Shown one piece after another: positions 1 to 13,600 of a stretch of DNA of 64,000 nucleotides (its first letter is position 1; every line of letters begins with the position of its first letter). The stretch covers positions 12,629,969 to 12,693,968 of the forward strand of contig NC_090288.1 in assembly GCF_037392515.1 (NCBI RefSeq), given 5' to 3'. Source of the DNA: Haliotis asinina (lineage: Eukaryota > Mollusca > Gastropoda > Lepetellida > Haliotidae). The notes beneath the pieces are model-generated. The model was not told the origin of the DNA. It saw nothing but the letters and a program-made list of their open reading frames with translations, and searched no databases. Made by a program: the position numbers and the translations under genes.

Positions 1-603
1 CATTATAAATAAAACGGAAAACTATCATAGTGTGAGAGATTACTGACTGCATAAATATTTTTATATACTCTTTTAGATCCATTTTGTAATATATTAATCA
101 TAACAATTGGATGTTTCTGAAGAAAACATCAATTTCATGAAGAAAAAGCAAATTCATACATACTATTCTATATTAAGGGATACAAATGTCCGATCGCATT
201 AGCTATCATAGTTGGAAATACTGACTTATTAGAAATGTTATTTTTTTAGTTTCAGATAAATTTTAGTAGACACAAAATATTTATATTCAGTTTGTGTTAA
301 TATTACACATAGGAGGCCTTATCAATCCAAGACTTTCTTACAGGTCGAGCTTGTATGATTAGTTGTGAATCGTTTGATAGCTTTTTGCTGTAATTATTAC
401 ATCATATTATCGTGGTTACTAATTATGGTAATCTAGGACTGGTAGATGGGTCTAATGCACATTTAATGTGAGTTGCCAGACAAATGTATTCAATCAGTAT
501 TAGACGTGCCTACTTGGATTATCGTTGGATACGAGAAGGGACTTAATGTTGTGTATTGTTACATTTTCAAAAAACACAACGTCGTTTATTGTAATATATA
601 ATC

Positions 604-605
<2 letters not shown>

Positions 606-641
<36 letters not shown>

Positions 642-658
642 GCGTGCATGTGTGTGTG

Positions 659-713
<55 letters not shown>
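606..713 (+). repeat. (TG)n microsatellite
   Basis: About 100 bases of TG interrupted by CG and CA steps. Open in one frame as VCVCVC, which is not a gene. Confidence 0.98.
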
Positions 714-714
<1 letters not shown>

Positions 715-865
715 TATATATATATTCCTGTGTACAGAAGATGACTTCTCTCTATATATGCACGCACGTGTGTGGTGCCCTTAAGTGCAAAATGAATGAT
801 CTTCACAACACACGCGCCTGTATGTTTGTGCGTGTAAGTGCCTGTATGTATATCTTCATGTAATG

Positions 866-914
<49 letters not shown>
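866..914 (+). repeat. (CAT)n microsatellite
   Basis: About 16 CAT repeats. It is the reverse complement of the (GAT)n run at 1019-1065. Confidence 0.97.
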
Positions 915-1018
915 TACAGCAGCAGCCTTAAGTAATCAGCGCCATTATCCATTCTTAATCACAATCTCCATCAACCATCATTAGTATTCATTATCTTCAC
1001 AACGATAATGTTCAGTAT

Positions 1019-1019
1019 C

Positions 1020-1065
<46 letters not shown>
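1019..1065 (+). repeat. (GAT)n microsatellite
   Basis: About 15 GAT/ATG repeats, giving a poly-aspartate open frame of no coding significance. Together with 866-914 it could form a hairpin. Confidence 0.97.
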
Positions 1066-1422
1066 GTAAAAATTATGCCATACAACATATGTTTTATTCA
1101 CTAGAGATTTATAAGGATGAAATGAGTCCTTTCTCAAATTACCGTAAATTACCATCAATATTCGTCTACACACCACGATCACCCGTAATTAAACGGGTGT
1201 CTACATAAAGGGGAATAATTCTGGTTGTGGAAGTAGTAAAACAAGCTTTGTTAATTTTAGTCACGTTGTTTTATGTCAAAGCCCTGACATTTGTCACATT
1301 TGTTGTTTCGCGTACATACAGGTGAAATATGTGCTAATTTGTAGATCGTGAGAGTTGTATAAACGAAATATCTGAGTTGAATCGTAGACTCCTTACTGTG
1401 CGTGACAGCGATTGTGGGTCTC

Positions 1423-1440
1423 ATGCTGTTAACTCACTGA
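1423..1440 (+). promoter_or_regulatory. Small upstream ORF in the CERK leader
   Basis: An ATG followed by four codons and TGA lies 100 bases before the CERK start. If it is within the transcript it could dampen translation. The transcription start is not visible, so whether it is transcribed is inference. Confidence 0.3.
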
Positions 1441-1540
1441 GAGACACGAGCCGTGCGTGGAGTTTCGATCGGTCGCACAATCGATTCACGACCGTTTTGT
1501 AGTTGAGGGCAGTTGTCAAGAAAGTAGTAGAGTTAGTCCG

Positions 1541-1691
1541 ATGATGGCTGCCAACGATGTTGTGATCTTGCAGTCACCAGTTGATATAGACAATAAGAGT
1601 CATGTCATATCACTAACACCCACTCAGATCATTGTCGAAGGATGTTGGCGAGCCCCTGGAGATGATTCCACTACCCCAGAACCCGTCTTTC
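1541..1691 (+). CDS. CERK: CERK exon 1 (start codon, N-terminus)
   Basis: Encodes residues 1-50, beginning MMAANDVVILQSPVDID and ending in EPVF plus one base. The first ATG (1541) has a poor context. The second (1544) has A at -3 and G at +4, so it may be the main start. The same frame is open further upstream to 1457 but has no ATG there. The donor is GTGAGTA at 1692 (phase 1), which fits exon 2. The start of the PH-like domain resembles the human LQSVLWVKQQ segment in layout. Confidence 0.82.
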
Positions 1692-4600
1692 GTGAGTATG
1701 CCTTCCTGACATTCGATTTTCCATTTGTCAACAAACAGCTGACAACGGACAAGTGCGAACTGATCACGAAAAATTCGTTTGCAAACTTCACGTCACCTAG
1801 AATCGATGTTATAGAGAAAATCAGCTGATGTTATTATCTTACTTGACCATATTTCCATTGTGCAACTGTGAACTTCCTTGGTAGTTTTTGTGTCATTCTT
1901 GGCAAGTTTCCAGTCATTGTTTACTATTTACGCCCGTCATTCTCGACGTGGGAATTTCTGGACAAAGAAAGAGAGAGGGGGTTGTTCGCCATCTGGTGCA
2001 TTAGAAGCAGATACAGGTCAGACAGCTGTCTGTGTCATGTAATACTAGCTGGCTGTACCCCTCACTGGCCCCTAGTTCAACCCTCTCAAAATGTACATGC
2101 CTCCACATTTGTTCATCTTTGTTCACTGCAGTCTCTGTGTTTAGGAGCTAAAAGTAAAATCTCTTCTGTGCTTGAAAGTAATGTCAGATCATGATGAAAT
2201 TTCTTTCTCAGTACAAACATTGATATAATTTCTCATTTGTCTCCATTTTCTCATTTGTTGATCAGTTCATAAAAGTATCTAATTTAATTAACATTTTGTC
2301 TGACGTGTCATCTCAACTCGTCTCAATGTTAACCTTTAATGTTTAAATCCCAGTCAAAATGTTTCAGCAATTGTAGTGCAGTGCTTTGTAAACATGAGAC
2401 CACCTGAATGTTACATGATCCATATCATTTTGTTATATAGGCTACAAACTTTCATGCAGACTGAATCTATCAACAGAACATATTTGTATTAATTGTCAAA
2501 TATGTTCATTTGCTATTGGTTAGGCAATGTTCTCATTGTCAGTGACTGTAAAATACATTGGGATAAAAGTGGGTAACTATCAGTCGTGAATATGAAGTCA
2601 ACATGTGCCAAACACTTCACGCTACTAGTCCAAACCTTTCCCCAGACATAATTTTATTCAAATGCTTATAATGATCCACAGTTATAATACACTATAATGA
2701 GGGTCCCTCTGCGTTTGTCATAAGGGTAAACAAGTGTATATAGTTTATGTAAAAGTTATCTAGTAATACTATATTATGAACAACATAATACTTTCCCCTA
2801 ATTTCCTGTTAGAGGCACACTGTGTGAAATCATATGTAATGCCTTTTTGTCCTTATTTTCATGACAGTGTTGACAGTATTAAATATGTGTATGTTTATCA
2901 AGCCATAAATTTTTATAGCAGATCTTAACATTATTTACGATCTCATAATGATTGCAGTGAAATTTCAAAGCTTGAAAAATATTAACCTGTTGTAGAATAT
3001 TGATGTCTCCCTCAACATGCTCAATGCAATCTGATCCAAGTAATGTCAGGCAATCCCAGGATATAAAATGGTCTCACAAGTTAGAAAACTGACAATATCT
3101 TTTAGTCTTAGATGTACAAACTTCCATCTTGAAAATAGTATCATTTAATTTGTACAGAGCCATTTAGCTGTAAGTGCGTGTTCAGATCTCCAGAAATGAT
3201 GTTATGATCGAAAATTCTCTTTTGGTGGTAAACATTACCTACTAACATATGTTTACCAGAAAATCTCTGAAATGTCATAAATTGTTTATTTTTTTTTATT
3301 CCTCTCGAAATGCAGGATTATTTGTGGTATATTGGTAAATACCAATCGTTGGTAATTGAATTACTGCACTTCATATATTCATTATCTCTTGGAGCTTATG
3401 TGAGAAGTTAAGCAGTGATCATGGTAATTAGTGGTAATTATCTCCCAGGTGATTCAAATACCTGCCGGCATTTACTTTGATGTTAGTTTATATACTTAAG
3501 GTGATGGGTTGTGTAAGTGATAACAGCTGCCCTAAGGGAACCATATGGCAGTTAATCAATTATCAGCCTGGGGGATTATAGCTGTTCAAAGGTTTATTTA
3601 AAAGATCTTGGTTGGTTAAACTGGTTGCTTGGATTTATTTCCTCACTGACCAGTATATTTCATGGTAATTGATTGTGTGTTATTGATTATTGTCTGTATA
3701 ATCATGATAATGAAGTCACAACAAGTAATGCAAATTTATAAATATTTCTTGCACCAGGGGTTCAAACGTGTTTAAAAGTCACTCGCCATGGGGCAATTTT
3801 ATTCAAATGCTTATAATGATCTACATTTATGATATACTATAATGAGTGTCCATCTGAGTTCATTATAAGTGTAAATTAGTGTGCATAGCCACAGGGCAAG
3901 TGACTTCAAGAAAGTAACTTGTCCTGATTAATTTTCCACTTGCTCTGATTTTATGACATAGTATTTAAGAAATACAGTTCGTTCTACCACCATGTATTGT
4001 GTAATAAAGCACACTTTCGCCCTGAACTATTTATCGTTAAAGCACTCGGACACAAGCGTCCTTGTGCTTTAACATAGAACGAACTGTATTTCTTTTCTAA
4101 GATGCCGTATTCAATTATTTCTAAGCCTAATTTCAGTTAAACTATGGCAGAAAACAAACGACGGTGTCTGTGACCTAAATTAACAATCCTCACATAGGTC
4201 TAACTGACCCGCTGTTATTTCTGGAATTTTGGTGAAAGAGGTGTCAAACTATACTCACTCACTCATAAGCTCGACAGAGCAATATCCCAGATAGACGTTG
4301 GCAGACGTTGGGCCAATGGTGAACCAACTATGAATGCTATCTGGGATGCCTTTTGGTGCATTTGTACCATGTTTTGAATAGCTAACAAGGAACAAATGCA
4401 TGTCACAGTTTATTTGCCTATACTGCTATTTTGCACATTGTAAAATCATGAGATTGGTGGGGTAGCCTAGTGGTCAAAGTGTTTGTTGACCATGCCAAAG
4501 ATCCAGGTTCAATTCCCCACATGGGTATAATGTGTGAAGTCCATTTCTGGTGTCATCAGCAATAGTATTGTGGGAATGTTGCTAAAAGCGGTGCAAAACA

Positions 4601-7600
4601 TGTTCATCACTCTCACTCAAAATCATGCATTTTCAACTTGTTGGCAAAGGTTATGTAAAAAATTAAGGAACTAACGTTCTGATTCATCTAGCGTAAAAAC
4701 GTGAAACTATTCATGACAAGCCTTCTGTGACTGTTACACACAGATGTGAAACCACCAAAATGGCAGACTATTTTTACAGTGTTTGATCCTTTTTACATTT
4801 TGGCTCACAACAAATTGTAGATTGAAATATATATATGTTTATTGTTTTATGCATGGCAATGAACAAATCATTATTGCAATCATTTGCAATGTGCTAGTCT
4901 TGCAAGTATTCATCACTACTCGGGTGCAACAAATGAGACATTGCACCTTCGTTAATTATGCACTGTGGTAGAATTCGTGTATAGTGGCACCTTCAGTTGA
5001 TCAATAGATATTGATTTGTAATGGGCAGCTGAAGGGCCACATTAGGAATTTCGGGAATGTGTTTTACGATGGTATTTTTTAAAAGTATTCGTGAGAATTA
5101 GTATACAAGTATATTAAAAATGTAAAATGAATTGGATTTATCATGCGCTTGTCTGGATCTCTGAAGATACCGATCGTGGTTTGACAGGTATTATGGGGAA
5201 CAGATGCCTCCATCTGATGTGCAGAGTTGTGTCCCATAGGTGTAGCAGACACCTATGATCGTGGTTTTAGCCTGTTTCTCGATATGTTTCAGGGCCTGTT
5301 GGGTAGCCTAGTGGTTAAAATGTTTGTTCATCACACCAAAGGTCCAGGTTTGATTCCCCATATGTGTAAAGCTTATTGCTGGTGTTCCCTGTTGTGATTT
5401 TGCCAGAATGTTGTTTAAATCTTCGTAAACCTAGACTCACTCACTGATGATGTTTGCAAAGAGCTTCTTTTAGGCCCCTTTTGATGACAGATTAATCTGT
5501 AAAAGTACCTTTATATTGAGTATTTAGATTTGATTGTCTGATGCTGCATGATGTTGTACCTATTTGAGGGCAGTCTATGTTTTATTGAGTCTGTAAAGAT
5601 CCCTCCATCTCGGCAGTATTTAAAACTCCCAAAAGCCAGACAGCTTGACTGGTAACTTTCAAAAGTTAACAGTCTGGATAGAAATCTGCATGTCTGGTTT
5701 TCAACATTTTCAACGGCTGAAAACAAAACAAAATCACGTTTCTGAATTTTACTGCGAGAACCCCAGCTAATTCCCATAACATCATGTGCCTTATGTCAGT
5801 TGACTGCCATTTCCGACGCGCGCAAGCTCTGTTTTCTGTTCATAGGCATTGCAATGAACTACATAGCAGTAACAGGCAATGCACAGTTTAGGTAAACTGA
5901 AAGTGCATGTATTGTGATTGGCTGTCGTTTAACATAATTTTCTTAATACCTTACACACCTCAAACTGATGACATGATAGCCTGTCTGATGTTATGATAAG
6001 TCAGCCATTAGGGGGAAAAATACCTACCACACCTCTGGAGAGACTGCTTTTGAAATATGACCATTTACGATGTCTTTTATGGATGGTCGGGCAGATGGAA
6101 ATTTTAAACATTGATTTTAGACACGATATCAACCACCTGATCCATTTAGTGGCCTGTCATGATAAGCATAAGCTGAAAGGTACATATACTCTAACCCTCT
6201 GTCAACTCAGATGAAATGAAAGCCAGTGACAGCATAGAGCCCTTACACTCCTTCCCTCTGATGATTCAATGCGAGCCTGTGGTTGATGGATCATTTGTGT
6301 GATGCTCTGAAAAGACTCATGCATTTATGTAGGGATGGACCCAGTTTGATTAATGAGCCACATTGTTTCTATGGAAAGCATGCTTTTGACAAGATTACAT
6401 ACCTTGTTCCCGTGTATGGGGAAATCATCAAGGGGCCTTAATAGGACAGGGTGATCTTTGTCTCTAATATGGTAATTCTTACTAGACTCATGACTGATGC
6501 TTGGTTTCAGATCATTTTAGGGCTGTACTGGCCTATGTACAGATGAAAAAGATACACAATTTAGTAGGAAAAATTTGGAAAAGTTTCAGATATGCACCAC
6601 AGCAACGGCGTATCGTCTTAGAATCATTTACTGACATATACTATTACTGAAATAGTACTGTTTTGTTGTTTATTGTCCTGTTTACACAAGTGTTGCAATG
6701 TTGTAGTGCATATATGAAACGAAACAAGATTACTGATACGCCATTATATTACATCCAGTACTCTAAATGTGCTCTTTAAGTTCCCATACTCATGTATTGA
6801 AAAATTTGGAATATGTACTCCTGATGTTGAAAAAGTATGTGGCGCCCAGGTGATGCTTAATTTAAGATCATATCTGGTAGTGATCAAGTCAATTTATTGC
6901 CAGGGTCCAAAATCATACATAAGTCTCCATTTCTGTAACATGTAAGGACTAAAAACATTTCCTTATGAACCACCACTTTTACTTTTGGCACACTGGAAGT
7001 TGGTTGGGAATGTATACTCATGGAAAAATTTAAGGGAACGCATGAAATAGCTGTGATTTTTAATCTTTGTATCAGTAAGAGAAAAGTTCATACAGATGAA
7101 AAGGCTTATGTTAAGTGATGAAAATCAATATCGAGTGTGTCCCCTATGTCTCTGGAGAACTGCTTGGCATCGTCGTGGCATGCTGCGAATGAGTGCACGG
7201 ATGGTACCAATTGGAATTCTACGCCATTCTTCCTGGAGAGCCATGAAAAGTTCATCGAAATTGTTGGGTTGAACAAGTCTGTCCTGACCATTGCTGCCAA
7301 GAACATCCCAAAGATGTTCAATGGGGTTAAGGTCGGGACTTATAGCAGGCCATTGCAACACCCAGATGCCTGCAGCCCTCAGTCTGTCCCAACAAACATG
7401 AGCGATGTGAGGGTGGGCATTGTCATGCTGGAACTTGAACATTTGACCTGTACGCACAAAGGGGATCACAATCGGCTTCGGCTTGTCATGATATCGTACA
7501 CCTGTTATCCTGCCATCAACATGCACAAGATCTGTTTTGTGGTTAAAGGTAAACCCGCCCCACACCATAACAGAGCCCACTCCATAACGATCATGCTGTT

Positions 7601-10600
7601 TGATGGTGCAGGCACTGTGATGTTCCGTCTCCAAACCCGAATTTGACTGTCATTTTGGTCTAGTGTGTACCTGCTCTCATCACTAAACATGGTGTTTCTC
7701 CAATGACGTACAGTTCTTTCTCCATGGTTCTTTGCCCACTGCTGTCTCAAGCGCTTGTGTTGCTCAGTTATGTTGATTCCAACCAGTGGACAGTGGCTTT
7801 TTGACCAGCCGATTTAAGACGACTACGCACTATAAGTGAACAAGTTCTGACGTTGTTCTTCACCTGAATTCGTATTGATTTTGGAGGAGGATTTGAACCT
7901 GTCTCGCAGAGCAATAAGGCGTAGGGCCCAGTCATCCCATGGGGTGGTTTTCTTTTTCGTCCCCGACCACGCCTCGTTTTGACGTCACCAGTCGCACTAT
8001 AGAGATTCCAAAGTCTGGATATCACGCTAACAGACTTGTGAAAAGTTGTTGCAACCTGTCGTAATGAACTTCCACCATTAACCATGCCAATTGCTTCCCA
8101 TTTCTGTGCCAAAGTTAAGTACTGTCTCGCCATGTTAACAATGCTTTTAACCGTTGTGTTTGACAGTACACATATATGTAACGTGTCAATCTAAGTGCAT
8201 GTAACTTTAGGAGCATGTAGTGCACGTGCATGGAAAGCATTATGGTGAGTTTGAGTGAACTGCTCTTCACGAAAACGATAATACATGGCGCTGAAGTTAG
8301 TAAACAGAAATTTTGAATTGCCCTAAGAAACATGCGTTCCCTTAATTAAATTTTTCCATGAGCATATTTTGGTTAATGGTGAAAATTTAATATGTTTATG
8401 TTTGCGCTTTAGTTCTCCAGTCAGATATCTACCTAGTAGAAACAATTCAGGTTTATGTGTCGTGAACATTTTGGTCTTCACCAGGTTTATCAGTTCATAA
8501 TGATTAATACTTAAATAATTAAGTATAGTTTATGTGAAGTCTTTAGGAAGCATTGGTCGGTGAATGTGTGTTGGTTCTTTTTCTTACCGTTTCCATGTTT
8601 TCTAAGCATTATGTTTCTTACTATGTCACATAGCAGGGAGTAATGTAAATGTAACAATGTAAATCATATGCTAGTGCAATACATGTTGTCTTAGCATTCC
8701 CTTGATGTTTCTATTCATCATGTCCCTCATTATTACATGTACTAGGGTAGTGTCGCAGTGCATTATGTTTCCTATTATTTCATGTATCAGCGTAGAGTTG
8801 CACGCAACTTAGATCTGAGGGTTCGAGATTAGTTAGATCACAACTGTTCATAATGGCTAATGGAGATTTTCATTTGAATTGTAACTCCTTTGGGGCAGTT
8901 TTTCATTCCAAAATAATCAGTCAGGGTTAAGTTCTCAGTCGCTTGGCAGACATCTTGAGTTGGCTGCACCTGTCAAGGTAAGCTAATCAGCTACACTGTC
9001 ATCTGTAGCTAGTTCATACCTGTGGGGCATTAGCTGACAGCTACACGGTAATCTGTAGCTAGTTCATACCTATCGGGGCATTAGCTGACAGCTACACGGT
9101 AATCTGAAGCTAGTTCATACCTATCAGGGCATTAGCTGACAGCTACACGGTAATCTGTAGCTCATCTACTGTTCAGACCTTCCAACCGACTGAAGGCGTA
9201 ACGTCAATTATTGTATAGTACAGCTTAGGTTACATCACCGGGATAATTTAGCAGAAATTACTGATCAAGGTAGTGCTACGCTCAACAAGAATCCCCATTA
9301 AGGTCAAAAGCAATAAATTTAGAAAGGATTGTCCAGTTTATGTTGTTTGTCTGACACTGAAGGGAGGATAAATCAGAGTTAAGTTTTGAGTTTAATGAGA
9401 TCACTAATAGTGTAGATACAGTTGAACCAGTGTGCTGCATGAACACACACAAGTAACTGATTTCATCAAAGTCTAATTTGAATTCATCATTTTTTGTGTG
9501 AGGGAAACCTGGTCCATATCATAACAAAAAATTCAAATGATGAGTTATGATGAGAAACAGGATTGAATGTGGAAGTATGAAAAAACCTGTTGGGGAGAAG
9601 AAACTTCTTCCTACTATCGGCAGTTTTGTTTCCATGGGAGGAGACTTTTCAGACAGCTGGTGAGCAATATTTGGTCAGTGTTTCATACACTGACTAGGAT
9701 AGACTTCCAGGTGATGAAGTAAGGTCACGGTTGATACAGATGCAGGTATATATTGATTTCTTGGTTGTGTTGCCTTCATATACCTTGTTTCTGTGCTAGT
9801 CATGATTACCTTACCCTTATCAACCCTATATGTATCGAAGGGATTATTTTGGCATACAACTGGTTGAATTACTGCTTGAGAACTATGCAATCATTCAGAT
9901 TTCATTTTTACTTAAGTTGTAATGTCTGATCTCTAAGGGATATGTTTGATTTAAGGCACATTTGTGAATCCTTGTGGTCACCACAGTATAAGGTGCATTT
10001 ATTATTTGATTGAACATCTGTGTATCATACGTGGCCTGATTTTATGAATAATCTGATCACTTCCATACTCTGTTTACAGTCAGTCGGATACTGGTTTGCT
10101 TTGATTAAGTGATATATCACATTGAATTGAAGAGCAAGTGGGTAGAGTGTCTGCCTGGATAAATGGAGTCTAGTGATTAGGTGCCTAGCCATGTCAGGAT
10201 GTTGAAAGATGATATTTGTTGCCTTGCCTGGTTTGGGCATTAAAACAGGACTGGACATTTTTGATTGAATATACTTTGAAAAGAAGATGAAACCAGTTGC
10301 CTAAGTTTATACTGTCATCTGTCTGAGTGGGATATCCGTATTATTCTGTGGGTAATATATCATTGGACTTGCTATGAAAAGCTGTACAAGTGCAGATTAA
10401 TGCAGCAGTCACAGGCGCACGCACACGCTCTTTGTCTCACTTTCTCCTCTCTCTCTTATATGTTGTTTCATGTATTTGGGCTGTATTTGTTCCCATAACA
10501 ATCAAATATTCATTTTTACAAAGTACTTAAAAACTTCAATTTAATTTGATGTTAAGCCCAGAGTCACCTCAGCATATCCATTCCTCTGATTTTGTATTGT

Positions 10601-13600
10601 GCTATCTTACTGTAACTTTTGAGCGTTGTAGAGCAACCAGGTGTCGTTTGAAAAGAGAATAACTGATTTCCAACATCAATTCAGCTTAATGGGCAGCTTC
10701 TCTGCGGTGCCTTTATATTTATGGTGGTGTTGCATAAGTAGTAGAGGGCTATGCATGACCCTGTCTGGAGTCAGTTGAATGGAGTCTCTGCTTGGAGAAA
10801 GAGTTATGGTCTGTGAGGACAAGCATTATCTTGCATGTTCAGTAAACACACTGCCAACTCACAATGCATGAAACACAGTCGACTGAAATTTCTAAAACGT
10901 TTTTAGTACTTTGGTTTCAAACAGGGTCATGGTGACATGATAGCTTTCATATGCCTGGTAGTCCAGTGCTGTATATAAAGAAATTCTTTTCAAATATGAT
11001 TTTGTATTTAAGATGTGTACATGTGTGTATACTTGGTCTTGTGGTTGTGTGGCTCGTGACATGAAGTCACGCACTCACTCACTTGCCCCCAAAAATAGAA
11101 CAACAATAACATGCCAAAAATTATTTGACTAATGTACATCTGAAAACGAATACTCTTTCACTGATTTGTTTTGGAACAGAATACTATCAATAATATCTTC
11201 CTGAAAGAGAGTTGCAATATATCCAGGAGGTATGAATCAATTATGAGATTATACTGGTATGATGTACATATGATAATCAATTAATACTGTCCAGTAAATA
11301 AATAGAACATGTGGTATTGCCGTGTAGATTGCTAGCTGCATGATGTTACCATAGAAACAGGATTATTTTCCTCCATTCCTACCAAGAGGGACTACATTGT
11401 GACGATCCTTTGAGTACTGCAGAGTAGTGATACCTGTAACCATGGTAACCAGTGGTTAATAACAAGCTGATAAACAATCTTGGTTATTATCATGATGAAT
11501 TAATGATTATCATGCTGAATTGGATTATGAATTCGTCCTGTTAATAAATCATGCTTGCGCCCCTTCATGAATTCAATTATTTTTTGTTTTGACTGGAATT
11601 GAGTGTTTCTCAACAGTTTCAAGAGGAGTGCTTTTAAATGCAACTTGTCTGTGATTTATCAAAGTGAAATGGAATATGTTCAAGCCATGCTGTTGTGTAA
11701 CTTGTGTATTTGCTAAGGTCCTATGGAGTATCAACATTAAGCCATAAATAGCATTATTAGAACGTATTGTGTTTACTGTCATGACTGTGGAGAATATATC
11801 ACTGAACTGTTTCAATCAAAACAAGAACAAGACATGTTCTACTTTCATTTTAAACATAAAGCATTCGTGAACAAACATTTGTATTCATAACTGTCTATTC
11901 TTCAAATGTATTGTATTCACAATGTACTGTGGTGTTTAATGAGAGGTGTTTAATGATTAGGATTAAGTAAAATAATGTTATGTCATGGTTGTTTTGATGA
12001 TTTTGTTTCCCCCAAGGGCATGCAATACATTCACACTGTGAGTCGTATCTACAGTGCACTCTGTCCAATTCGGACTCTGTCTTTCTCGTATTGCTGTATG
12101 AACCAGACTGTATTTAGGGTCCCGATGCAAACCGTCTTTGTTGTCATAATGAAAAAGCTCTGTACCCACAGACTCTTGAATTTCAGACCAAAGTGTCACC
12201 CTGAAAAGGTAGTGACACGTATGAAAGATTGCATTATAATCCGGACTGAGCAGGAACTGTAAACAACGTGGGGGTACGCATCATTTGACTGTAAAAATAC
12301 TGATCTAAATTCCTATTTAATTCATCAGCAATGTTATCATGAAATATCTTCTGGCCAACACAACATCAGTTCTCCAACCTCTTGACCAGAGAATAATTCA
12401 AGCCTTCAGGCTTCTATGTAGGAAATTTCTGTGTGACTCGGACTGCTGTCTAATTCGGACTTTTTAGTTTGTTCCAAGCCTGTTCAAATAAGAGGAATTG
12501 CACTGTAGTTATTTCTACCTTGACACAAATCCAGGTACGTAATACAGATAACATGTCCACCTGAGTCTTGTCAGGTGATCGATAATGGTTAGTTGACTCA
12601 CTAGACTGTATAAGGATCGGTTGTGATTTCAGAGGTCATTATTAAGTGCACAACTTCATAGTTCAGCAGGCTTGGACACACATTGTTATGGATGAACTTG
12701 ATTCTCAACTTTTACGATGTGTATTCTGCCAATAGGCAAATATTGAGCTCCTTCAAAGTTAGTGTCATTGAACATCCCGAGGAAATTTAGAAATTCCAAG
12801 TTCAGGTGTGCACAGATGATGTTAATTCATGTTTATGGATGCATTCAAGGTTATTTTCTTTGAGTGGCATGTTTAGAAGTTAGTGAATCATCTCTGGACA
12901 AACTTGATGGATGAACATCTTCGTTATTCAGGCGAAGCGATGTTTCAATACAGATTTTTTGTATCATGGCCTTATACTTGCTTGACTATGATACAAGAAT
13001 CTGTATTGAAATGTCGCTCCACCTGAACATAGAAGTTGTTCATCCATAAAGTTTGTCCTTAGCTGATTCAAGATTATTGCCCTGACTTATCATGTGTTTG
13101 TCTGCTAGTCTGGATTAATGTTGGTGATAGCCTTCTGAGATTGCATACAGCAGTTTAACATGGACAGTCCCCTCAAGCACAGTGTACCCACTCTCTCTCA
13201 TAAAAGTAAGGGTTCATGTTTATGTTTAACTGTTTAAAAACTTGACAAGAAAACAGTGTGTCTTGAGGTGATTTGTTTTTCTTGAGGTTTTAATGCCTCA
13301 GACAGAAACGAACAGTGTGTCTTGAGGTGATTTGTTTTTCTCTGATAAGAGGATAAGTGAGAGAAAGAGTGAGTACAGCAAGACAAATGAACTGAGTGAG
13401 TATGATTTATGTCACTTTCAGCAATATTCCAACAATATCATGCTGAGCGACTCCAGACATGGGACTCTCACATTATACCCATGTAGGAAATCAAACTCGG
13501 GCATAACAAGCGAACACTTTAACCACTAGGCTACCCTACCTCACCTCAAATGAAGAGAAAATGGTTTTAATGCATTATTTATCATCATTACATTTAATCC

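Noticed and set aside
525..863. Open frame rich in VCVC residues
   Set aside because: Translation of a TG microsatellite.
1008..1208. Open frame with a poly-aspartate run
   Set aside because: Translation of a GAT microsatellite upstream of CERK.
4453..5447. tRNA-like sequences with A and B boxes
   Set aside because: They lack a paired acceptor stem and anticodon arm and carry SINE tails, so I call them SINEs and not tRNA genes.
7137..7646. 169-codon plus-strand open frame
   Set aside because: Antisense shadow of the Tc1 transposase relic, whose catalytic motifs are on the minus strand.
11975..12262. Overlapping open frames on both strands
   Set aside because: No likeness to known proteins and surrounded by intron-like DNA of CERK; probably part of an old repeat with AATTCGGACT blocks.
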